Positions 55,303-64,000 of a stretch of DNA of 64,000 bases are shown here, in pieces. The position numbers and the translations under genes were made by a program. Origin of the DNA: Nageia nagi (lineage: Eukaryota > Pinophyta); the NCBI GenBank assembly GCA_050084985.1, contig JBITNC010000001.1, positions 52,452,001 through 52,516,000 of the forward strand, read 5' to 3'. Positions within the stretch are counted from its first letter, which is position 1. The number at the start of each line of letters is the position of its first letter. The notes beneath the pieces were generated by a model. That model made no database searches. It had not been told where the DNA came from and saw only the letters and a list, made by a program, of their open reading frames with translations.

Positions 55303-56109
55303 ATTATTGTGTTGAATTCATGTTTGTGATGATAACTTCACCTTTAGGAGGATTTTATGCTATATAGTGTTTATTTTGTTGTACACCTTCATGGTAAGTT
55401 CACTTTACATGAGAAACTTGTTGTACAATTTAACCAATCTAGCACTATTCAATTATTCATATATGAGAAATTCTTATGTGTCTTTTGGCACTATTCAGCT
55501 ATCCATAGGTGAGGAACTCATATGTGCATGCTCTATTTTGATCAATCTATCACTATTTAGTTATCCATGTATGAGGAACTCTTATATGTCTTTTAGCACT
55601 ATTTAGTTATCCATATATGAGGAACTCGTATGTGCATGCTCTATTTTATAATGATAATCAATGCATGTTTTATATACAGCAAGTGACTATAAGTTTTTTG
55701 GCATGGCATCTTTGTGATGATTTATAGTGCACCATTGATCAGTTTATGTTGGCATTTGTGTGATTCATCTATCCTTGATGAGATGAATATGTTGCATCTA
55801 ACTAATCTTGTTAGTTGAGCTGCTTATGACTTGTAAGTTCTTTTGAAATTGCAGGTTACTTACCTCATGTATGTAGGCTTTTGGAGACTCTTCATAACTT
55901 CCAATTGGATGACTACTTCATGTACACTGAAATTGATTATGGTTAATGATTGTATTTGGCAAAGCAATGAGTCATAAATTAGATCTTTCTTACTTTACAA
56001 ATATGTAAAAATTTCTCATCTCCATTGTATCTATTTGGAAGAGAACTCTCTTACTTTCTCTTCTTCTTTTCTCTTACTTGTTCTATCCTAATATTGCATT
56101 AAAAGGGAG
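55303..56109 (+). other. Copia-D 3' untranslated region with a 108-bp tandem repeat
   Basis: CACTATT-headed units at 55443 and 55551 are about 108 bp apart. Each contains two half-copies (55443/55489 and 55551/55597) of a phrase ATTCATATATGAGGAACTC. The open frame across it is repeat-driven. It ends in the polypurine tract. Confidence 0.85.
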
Positions 56110-56603
56110 TGTTGGGATATATAATGCATTATTGTAAAGATTTGTATTAAATATTCTATGTAAATTCACTAATAATTAAAGGTATCATTTGATACCTTAA
56201 GTATTTAAGTGAATATGATAATGTAACTTATCCTACACTCCATGTCATGAGCATGCCCCTTAGGTAAAAGAATGTGAATGTCATGCTTTTGTACATTGGA
56301 TAAAAGGGTGATATAAAAAGGGATTTTGGTCTATAAATAGAAGGCTCCGTCTTTGTGATTATACACCAATTATGGAGTAAAGTTATGCTATAGGATAGTG
56401 GTTAGGAGAAAAGAGTAGGAGGATTGTAAGAGATTCATGTTTGTGAATGAAGTGAGATCTAATTAGTGGATGTATTTCTAGTTGGAGGAACCACTTACAT
56501 CTTGTGTCACTTTGTGAGATTATTTTATGTGATAGATGTGAATTGAGAGCTTTCATGTGATATTTATTGTTTAATAATTATCTTATTAGTGTTAGTTCTT
56601 TCA
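56110..56603 (+). repeat. Copia-D 3' LTR
   Basis: TGTTGGGATATATAATG to GTTAGTTCTTTCA. TATA box TATAAATA at 56332-56339. Confidence 0.94.
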
Positions 56604-56608
56604 CAAAT
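56604..56608. repeat. Right target-site duplication of Copia-D (CAAAT)
   Basis: Exact match of 48885-48889, joining the two parts of Copia-E. Confidence 0.93.
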
Positions 56609-56999
56609 GCTATCATAAATTGATCAATGGTGCACTATAAAATCATCACGAAGATGCCAAGCTAATACTCATAGTCACCTACTGTATATTAAATCATGTG
56701 TTGATTATCATTACCAAATAGAGCATAACAAAATGCATATATAAGTTTCTCACACATGGATAACTAAATAGTGTCAATAGACACATATAAGTTTCTCACA
56801 AATAGATAACTAAATAGTGTTAGATTGGCCAATCTTTTGCTCAAAAAATTATACAAGTAGTTTCTCATGTAAAGAAACTTACCATGAAGGTGTACAACAA
56901 AATCAACACTATACAACATAAAAATCCTTTTCAGAGTGAAGTTGTCATCACAAACATGAATTCATATAAGAATTCAAATTTCACTCTCTTTGAGGGAAA

Positions 57000-58480
57000 C
57001 TTCACCAACCCATAGCATTCCTAAGCTTACAAAATTGAGCTTCAAGAAGAGGCTTGGTGAATAAATAAGTATAGTTCAAGGTTGATGTATAATACTCCAG
57101 ATGTATGAAACCATCAAAAACCTTTTCCCTAATGAAATGGATTTGGATTTCTAATATGTTTTATTCTCTATGGAACATAAGATTCTTAGCTAAATAAATA
57201 GTTGACTCATTATCTAAATAAATCAGAGATGGGCCAACTTTATCACACTCAATTTTTTTAGAATATACCTTAGCCAAATAGCTTCCTAGGATGCAATAAA
57301 CATGGCACAGTATTCAGATTTTATAGTGGAAAAAGAAATAGTAGGTTGCTTTTTGAAGATCCAAGAGATAGAACTTGAACCATTGCTAAAAATATATGTA
57401 GAGGTTGATTTCCTATCATCTCTATCTCCCCCATAGTTAGAATGAGAGAACCTTGAGAGAAAAAATGAGAGAAACTTAAAATACAAGAGACGAAGATCCT
57501 TAGTCCTTGTAACATACCTCAAACTTACTTAACAATATTAAGGTGCTTAACATATGGTTTTTGCATGATCGAGCCATCAATTTCATTGCAAAGGTAATAT
57601 TTAACCTAAAAATAGTCAAATAAAGGAGACTACCAATTAATTGCCTATAAGTTGTACATCGGCCAACTCAGAGTTGGAGCTAAGTGAAATAGTGATTCTA
57701 TGAGATACTAGGATCATATCATGTCTACACTCCTCCATTTCAAACTTCTACAAGATGTATGATATATACTTGGATTGATTAATATAAGTACAATCTTTGT
57801 ATTGCTATACTTGCATTCCAAGGTAGTAGTGTAAGGACCAAGATCAATCATTTTAAATGTTACCTTAAGTTTGAATATGCACTCTTGAATGATTTCATCA
57901 TTATTTTCAATTATCAAAAGATCATCCACATAAAAGAGAATCAAGACATATCTTTTCCCTATCGAGAAATATATATTAGAGTTAGAAAAATACATGGAGT
58001 ATCGAATATCTACAAATACTCTAAAATCTTCTTGTACTAGGCTCTAGGTGCTTGTTTAATTCCATACAATGACTTCTTTAACTTGCACACAAATAACTTT
58101 TTTCTTTCATAATAAACCCTTCTGGTTGATTTATGTAGATTTTCACATCTAAGTTACCATTGAGAAAAGCATTCTTGATATCAAATTGAAAATTTTCCAT
58201 CTTTAAGTTGCTAAAAGAGCAAGAATTATCCTAACAGTAGACATTGTTGCCATGGAAGCAAAGGTTTTCTCATAATCTACATAATATTTTTGAGCAAAAC
58301 CTATGGCCACTAACCTTGCTTTGTATTTCTCAATACCCTCAATTGAATTGAACTTGACCTTGTAGATACACTTATTGCTAATCACATTCTTCTTATTGGG
58401 ATAAGGAGCTAAGTTCTAAGTTTTATTTTTCATAAGCATCTCATACTCCACTATCATGGCTTCCATCTAGCACTTATGCT
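57000..58480 (-). pseudogene. Copia-E RNase H and RT
   Basis: On the minus strand: SNYGGDRDDRKSTSTYIFSN and TISFSTIKSEYCAMFIAS (57286-57522) for RNase H. For RT: RYVLILFYVDDLLIIENN (YVDD at 57921-57932, intact), DEIIQECIFKLKVTFKMIDL, and upstream NKCIYKVKFNSIEGIEKYKA with RLVAIGFAQKY (58203-58385). Frame changes and stops separate the blocks. Confidence 0.88.
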
Positions 58481-59060
58481 TTAAACTTCTTTCAAAGATG
58501 AAGGCTCATTCTTGTTGTCAATTTTAGCAAATAAATATCTATTCAAGGTCATGCTCTTTATTATCCTTTTTGTTGGATAATTTTTCTTCTGAGATGACTT
58601 GTCTATGTCAATATCCAACTAGCTAGATGCAACTAATGAGTTATCTAGATCATGAATATCTTCATTAGAAGCAATTCTTTAGGAAGTTCATTGAACTTTA
58701 CATTTCCTTTGAAATGAATAGTCCTTTGTAGGATAGAGAGTAGATCCTATAGCCTCTATGTTTTACATCCAAATATCTTAAGGTGAAAAATATTAAGTTT
58801 TATTCTTAACCAAGACTCAAAAGGAGTTTTATCTTAAGTAATTTTTGTGGGACACCTATTCAAGGTGTAAATAGTAGTGCTCAAAGTTTCACCTCATAAG
58901 AAACTAGGAAGATTACCCAACATGCATCTAGCCATCACCATAATTATCATGTTTTTCCTTTCAACAACATCATTTTACTAAGGAGTGTAAGTAATTGTAA
59001 AATGTCTCTTTATTCTATACTTATTCTTTTCAAAGCATAGGTGATTAATGCAATCAAAAT
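58481..59060 (-). pseudogene. Copia-E integrase end joined directly to protease (internal deletion)
   Basis: Minus-strand text reads IVNFDCINHLCFEK (protease, compare TNHLCFEKEKF in Copia-D) and passes without break into NKYRIKRHFTITYTP (integrase, compare AKYGIKRQFTIPYTP). Then come ARCMLGNLPSFL and STTIYTLNRCPTKIT. The pre-integrase and most of the integrase core are missing. In Copia-D the same two points are about 770 bp apart. The joint is at about 59035-59045, in a GAAAAG/AAAAGAA context. Confidence 0.82.
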
Positions 59061-60040
59061 TAACAATTCAATCTAGACAAAAAAAAGCAAGTCATGGAGT
59101 AGAGCACAATAGTGAATCCAATTTTTATATTCCTTTTTCCTTTTGAAGTTTTTTATATTTTCATTTTTCCTATTCTTTTTTTCTCTTTTTTTTTGAAGTA
59201 ATCAAATTCTTTATGACCATGGATGCTAAAAAGTTGTAATTTCTATTAAATTTTGCCTTGAGATTTAGTTTGCTTGCCTTGCATTTTTATCTCTCTGCTT
59301 GAAGTTGTTGTGTTGTTGTTAATTGATGATGTTGTTGCTCCTTTTCACAAACCTTTTGAAAGAAGAAGAATAAAAATTTCTTATTATGATTGAAATTTTT
59401 CTTGAAAAGAGTTTTGGTTACTCTAAAGAAATATTATTATCCTTTGGAGAAGATATCAACACCTTTTTTTTAAGAGTTTTTCATACTTCAAAAGGAGCTT
59501 AGAAAGGTTCTCAAGGGAGAAGACTTCTTTTTCATCAACAAGCTTAATTTCAATTACCATCACAAAGTTACCAAATATTGAAGAAAGGATTTGAAGAATG
59601 ATGAAAACCATAAACTCATCATTAATCCAATTGCATTCATAAGTAACAAGTTGAATCCTAAGGTCAATGATTTTGTTCAAGTAGATGGCAACATTTTCAT
59701 CTTCTTCTTGATGAGATTGAAGCAATTTTTGAAAAATAGTGAACCTTCTTGAAAACTTAGATCCAAGGTAAGTTTTCTTAAGCTTATGCCAAGCTTCTTT
59801 GCTAAGGTTGATGTTGTAATCATAAGGAGCATATCATTTGACACTACATGAAAATCATGGAGGTTGCAAATTCATTCATGTTGTATGCTTCAAGTGCCTT
59901 CTCATTTGTAGGAGAAATAAGGTTCTCATTTATGGTTTGCTAAATCTTCTTGCCTACGATTCAACTCTCATATGAGGTTCCTAAATACCAAAGTTGAAAC
60001 TGTCGATAATGTGCTTGGGTAAGAAGGTGTCTTCCATTTG
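59061..60040 (-). pseudogene. Copia-E gag (UBN2) pseudogene
   Basis: 59456-59725 is open for 89 codons: MLQSHQEEDENVAIYLNKII, DLRIQLVTYECNWINDEFMV and KLVDEKEVFSLENLSKLLLK. A knuckle remnant FSIHGHKEFDYFK lies near 59200-59240. The N-terminal part continues toward 60040 with LGSKFSRRFTIF-like sequence and stops. Confidence 0.82.
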
Positions 60041-61670
60041 CTATACAAGAATGTGAAAAAATAAGCATGTATTCTAAAATAACATTATATGTTTAATTTT
60101 AATCATCTATACATGCTTTAGATTTATTCAAGTAAATCAATCATACATGTTAAGTTTAACAAAAGGATATGCTTAACAAAGTTCACATGTGCAAATATTT
60201 ACCATAGAAACTCATAAACAACCCATGTACCCAACACTTTTGTCATCACCAAGAACCATAAATGATATTGTTGAGGCTTATTTTCTTGTCTAGAATTAAA
60301 CTTTCACTTGAATGCTTGCAAAATGAAGCGTAGGTACTATCAATCCTGAACCAATTTTCCTTGAGCAGTAATTTACTCTCATAAGTACTTACTATTTTTC
60401 AAGGTTATGACGTATATTATATCAACCAAAATTATTAGTCTTGATTAGGTTTCAAGTTGTCCTCCTAGGTTATCAAGATAATCTTTAAATGGATATGTGA
60501 ACATGTAATATCACTACACACATGCCTATCCACCTATTGGAGTTATATCCAGACCAACAAAGGACTTACGGGCAATTGATAAGTACAAACTTTGTACCAT
60601 TTGGATGTCAAACTAAAGACTCCAGTCTACCTATCCTCACCTTATGGCTTTCCAAACAAGTCATGTTGCAGAATGTACATGTAGATGTGTTCATTTTAGG
60701 AGGTTTCTCAATCAATGTTTGAAATTTTTTTATAAGTAAATAAAGCAAAAGTGTGAAACATGAAGTAAAGATCTTAAAAATGAAACATCATTCATTCATA
60801 ACTTGAAACCTAAGAGTTCAATGGGTTTTGTTTACAAACCCCTAAAAGACATCTTTACATCATTCCTTATTTTGCACAAGTCGATTCTATACTTTGCATA
60901 AGGAAACACAAAATTAAGAAGTCATCAAAGATTCTTTAAAAATGCATCATTCCCATATCTTAAAAAAAATAAGCATGCATCATTCCAATAATTTACATAA
61001 GTCCATTTATTAAATTTGCATGAGGAATAAAGAATGAATGCTTAGAGAGGTAGAAAATCTAGATATGCATCCATAAAAAAATTCTAATATTTTTAAGTAA
61101 AACATAAAATCCCCTCTTGTTTACTTAAAAAATTATTTTAAGATGCCCCCCATTCAATAGATACTAAAAATTATTAGTCTACCTAAAAATGCTAAGAATT
61201 TTGTACTAGTATATTGTAATAAGAGCTAAAAATTGCATTTCAAGGCATTTTTAGACTAAGGCAAAAAATATCCCCCTTAACATTAAGATAATAACACTAT
61301 GTTATTCAATAAGGTATTTTTTATTTTAAAGCATTTAACCTTTTAAGACGTAATTTTTTTTAGCAATTAAGATTTAACATTAGAGAGCTCACCACATGTT
61401 TCAAAGATGCTTTTAAGAGGAATGATGATATCTTACTCAACCTTTAATGCATATTTTTCCATCTACTGACTCTAAAGCAATTTTAAATGTAATTCATGAT
61501 GGCATGTTCATACACATCATTACAATGCTTTAAATTTGGAGTATATATTTTGAATAAATGAAGATATTAAATAAAACATTTCTTGCAAGCAATAAAAAAA
61601 TTTGAATGCACCAATTAAATCATTAAATGAGAGCCCTCTAAATTGTTTGAAAAAAATAGCATACAAGCAA
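60041..61670 (-). other. Copia-E leader, truncated
   Basis: Non-coding AT-rich DNA. 60790-60900 is the complement of the Copia-D leader near 50520-50600 (AACCCCTAAAAGACATCTTTAC). Words AAGCATGCATCATTCC echo the 34-bp repeats of Copia-D. The small open frame at 60522-60722 matches this leader and is not a gene. Homology ends by about 61670. Confidence 0.7.
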
Positions 61671-61682
61671 CCCCAAAAAAAC

Positions 61683-63300
61683 TTTACCCCGTGCCCTCAC
61701 AGCAATGATAAATGGCCAAGAGGAATTGGCTAAAGAGGATCAGCAGTCGAACCAACTAGGTCAAGTTCAGCTTTCAGGGGACTTAATCTTGAAAATCAGA
61801 GAGGGAATGGAAAAAGACCCGCAGGCCAGAGCCATGGCAGCCTCAGTCGATAAATTTGCAGGAGTAAATTGGTTGAACAAGTTCAAAATCCATATGGGTT
61901 TATTACTATATGGAGCCAACAGAATCTATGTGCCGAAGTGGGACGGCCTAAGAAAAGAGATAATGAAGGAGTGTCATGACTCACCTTGGGCAAGACACCC
62001 GGAAGAGACAGGATGATGGCTTTAGTCTCAAGAAGATATTATTGGCCAAACATGTTCAAGGATGTGGAAAGCTATGTGAGAAGATACCTATTGTGCCAAC
62101 AAGATAAGAGTGTGAGGAAACAACTAGCAAGTTTACTTCAACCTCTCCCAATACCAGTTAGACCTTGGGTGAGTGTCAGCATGGACTTTATTACTAGCCT
62201 ACCAAAGGTGCGAGGATATACCAACATTATGGTAGTGGTTGATAGACTTTCTAAGTATGCAACATTCATCCCGTGTAAGTATCCATGCGAGGAAACAACT
62301 GGTAGCTGAATACTTTTTAAGCATGTTGTGAAGTATTGGGGGATACCATTGAACATTATGTCACACAAGGATGCTCGGTTCACTAGTAACTTTTGGTCGA
62401 AGTTATTCAAAATAATGGGCACAAAGTTGTTTCTATCCACAAGTCATCACCTGCAGATTGACGGCCAGACAGAGAGGATAAATGGGATTTTGGAAGAATA
62501 CTTGAGACACTATGTGACTTCAGACCAAACAAACTGGCCTAACCTCCTAGACATTGCTCAGTTTAGTTATAATAGCCAGAAGTCATCCTCGAGTAAGTAT
62601 ACACCATTTGAGTTGCCATGGTAGGCAACCAATTGCTCCTCACATGGTGGTACTAGAATACTATAGCACTTGCCCATAGGCAACTCAGTACTTGGAGGAT
62701 TGGAAAGTGAGGATAGATGCAGCATGAGAGTTCCTACTGCAAGCTCAGGAAAGAATGCAAAAAAATGTAAATCAGAGGAGATGGGAGCTAGAGTTCAAGG
62801 TTGGGGACTTGGTATTTTTGAGAATTGATGGAGACCACTTTAAGCCTACACCAGGAACATCAAAGTCTCTCACTAGGAGATATGAGGGGCCATTCAAAGT
62901 GATTAAATGAATTGGCAAAGTGGCGTATAAAATCTAGTTACCAAGTCATCTACACATACATGATGTTTTTCATGTCAGCCAGCTGAGGCCATGTGTGGAA
63001 GATCTGGAGAATCCTAGAGGATGGTTCCCACTCACCCTCCTACCGGTATCATCGACAGACCATAGAATACAGTGAAAGAGATTAAGGGCATCGAACAAGG
63101 GGTTTTGGTAAGATTAAGAAAATTGAGTACCTTGTTGGATGGGAAGGTGAAACCATTAAAAATGAAACATGGGAAAGAGCAAAAGCTTATGGAACTTCGA
63201 GGACAAAATCTAAGAGTTCCTAGCTGAAGGCCATGAAAAATATTGGTGGCATGACTAGCACCAACTAGTTTCCAGAGACCCATTCATCCCTTCGAGGTAC
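61683..63300 (+). pseudogene. Gypsy-F: chromovirus integrase with chromodomain (pol 3' half)
   Basis: Starts abruptly in the end of RNase H (RALTAMINGQEELAK). Integrase then shows the zinc-binding part (LRKEIMKECHDSPWARHP, frame change, then GRDRMMALVSRRYYWPNMFK and CQQDKS). The core has WVSVSMDFITSLPKVRGYTN, VDRLSKYATFIP, SHKDARFTSNFWSKLF and HLQIDGQTERING, so D-D-E is present. The GPY/F-like RRYEGPFKVIK and HIHDVFHVSQLRPCVEDL (62880-63000) follow, and then a chromodomain remnant EYLVGWEGETIKNETWE (63115-63175). Chromodomains guide integration to heterochromatin. Few stops, and higher GC than its neighbours, so it is younger or under different decay. The gag/RT half is missing on the left. 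Confidence 0.92.
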
Positions 63301-63325
63301 ATTATTGATGAGTCATCAACATCTT

Positions 63326-63339
63326 TAAGTGGGGGAGAA
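63326..63339 (+). other. Gypsy-F polypurine tract
   Basis: AAGTGGGGGAGAA directly before TGTGAGAGGG is the typical plus-strand primer of gypsy elements. Confidence 0.85.
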
Positions 63340-64000
63340 TGTGAGAGGGTCGCCTCTCTCAGGGTGGGTGAGTGTATAGAGCGTAACCTCTAGTACACAG
63401 GGATCCATTCCGATCCAACTATCATGCTTAGGAAACCATGGTGGATAAGGTTATGAGTCCATTCCTATGGTTGGACTAGGTGACATGGATGGGCGAATAA
63501 AGCTTAGGGGACCTTAGGGGTGATACCCATTTGAAGGTCACTGGTTGGGTGGTGAGCACCAGGCACTCTGGTAACTATGACAAACTGGTCTGATGCTCCA
63601 AGGGGTCAGACCAACTCTAGAGGCATGAGGCCTCGAGCAGTATGCAACTACAGATTTGATGGTTAGGCAGAGCTAGCTAGACGTGCAAGTCATGCCGTGC
63701 AGGTTGTACCCCAGCCTAAGTACCATGCCATCTATGATGGTGCCTGGTGGTATAAAAAATTAAATGAACCTAATTAAATGGAAGGGGCAAATTTTTTGAA
63801 CAGTAGAGACAATGCAAAAAAAATTGCATAGAGTTTAGGAGCAAAGGGGGTAACAAGGAGCAAAGGGTGGAACATATTTTTTCTTAGAACTCAAAAATAT
63901 CTACACGTTCTAGGAGCAAAGGGCAGAGCGAAGGGAGGTGGAGTCAATTGTGAGGGCCTAGAGGAGGGAGAAGGTAAGGTCGGCCTTAGAAACTAGTTGT
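63340..64000 (+). repeat. Gypsy-F 3' LTR, partial (runs off the window)
   Basis: Begins TGTGAGAGGGTCGCC right after the polypurine tract. It is GC-richer than the rest of the window. The partner LTR is not in the window, so its end cannot be set. Confidence 0.8.

Larger units (their letters stand above)
48890..56603 (+). mobile_element. Copia-D: complete, inactive Ty1/copia element inserted in its relative Copia-E
   Basis: LTRs 48890-49396 (507 bp) and 56110-56603 (494 bp) start TGTTRGRAT and end CTTCA/TTTCA. By eye they agree at roughly nine in ten positions plus small gaps. The primer site, polypurine tract (AAAAGGGA, 56101-56108) and 5-bp CAAAT duplication are all present. Domain order gag, protease, integrase, RT, RNase H. 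Frameshifts and stops inactivate it. Confidence 0.94.
56604..61670 (-). mobile_element. Copia-E, main part (antisense Ty1/copia, 5' end missing)
   Basis: Resumes the minus-strand element after Copia-D: 3' untranslated repeats (56604-57000), RNase H, RT, part of integrase, protease remnant, gag, and leader to about 61670. There sequence of another element starts. The 5' LTR is not present. The proteins are close to those of Copia-D and Copia-1. Confidence 0.88.

Noticed and set aside
61683-63339. Gypsy-F as the continuation of Gypsy-A
   Set aside because: Gypsy-A is Tat-like with a G-patch, whereas this part has a chromodomain and far less decay, and the sequence between RT start and RNase H end is absent.
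1-64000. tRNA, rRNA or snRNA genes
   Set aside because: I saw no cloverleaf-compatible box A/box B pair, rRNA signature or snRNA motif; the tRNA-like words are retroelement primer sites.

Overview
This window is plant nuclear DNA made almost entirely of nested transposable elements. I found no convincing single-copy host gene, rRNA, tRNA or CRISPR array. The AT-rich composition, the Ty1/copia elements with initiator-Met primer sites (TGGTATYAGARC), the Ty3/gypsy elements with an extra RNase H, the chromovirus and the TNP2/DUF4218-type CACTA transposase all point to a seed plant with a large, repeat-filled genome. A gymnosperm or similar giant genome is my guess. The sequence alone does not identify the species.

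Left third (1-20.4 kb). A Ty1/copia element on the minus strand (Copia-0) is split into an integrase piece (1-707) and a gag/protease piece (17650-18981). Between them sits a CACTA (En/Spm) transposon, about 708-17649, bounded by a perfect 21-bp inverted repeat and GATGCAAA-rich subterminal blocks. It carries a decayed transposase gene on the minus strand and a second, divergently oriented multi-exon gene on the plus strand. A telomere-like CCCTAA array lies between them. A complete but decayed copia element (Copia-1, 6996-14254) has inserted inside the CACTA element.

Middle (20.4-48.06 kb). Tandem repeats and an antisense gypsy gag fragment come first. Then follows a gypsy element (Gypsy-A: gag, protease, G-patch, start of RT) cut by a 19.9-kb gypsy element (Gypsy-B, 27251-47155, perfect 5-bp target duplication CTTAT). 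Gypsy-B has 2-kb LTRs and an unusual domain order: gag, protease, archaeal-type RNase H, RT, RNase H, integrase, then a long extra 3' reading frame. Inside the RT/RNase H part of Gypsy-B lies Copia-C (33792-39097, minus strand). It is a young copia element, with LTRs matching at 248 of 250 positions. It has lost RT and most of RNase H, and has an extra reading frame ahead of gag.

Right third (48.06-64 kb). Copia-E (minus strand) inserted into the Gypsy-A pol. It was later interrupted by a close relative, Copia-D (48890-56603, plus strand, target duplication CAAAT). Copia-E is truncated near 61.67 kb, where the 3' half of a chromovirus (Gypsy-F: integrase, GPY/F, chromodomain, start of the 3' LTR) begins and runs to the window end.

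How they work together: these are selfish elements, not a pathway. Nearly all coding regions carry stops and frameshifts, many explicable as C-to-T changes (CAG/CAA/CGA to stop), as expected for old methylated repeats. The order of insertion can be read from the nesting: Copia-0 before CACTA before Copia-1; Gypsy-A before Gypsy-B before Copia-C; Gypsy-A before Copia-E before Copia-D.
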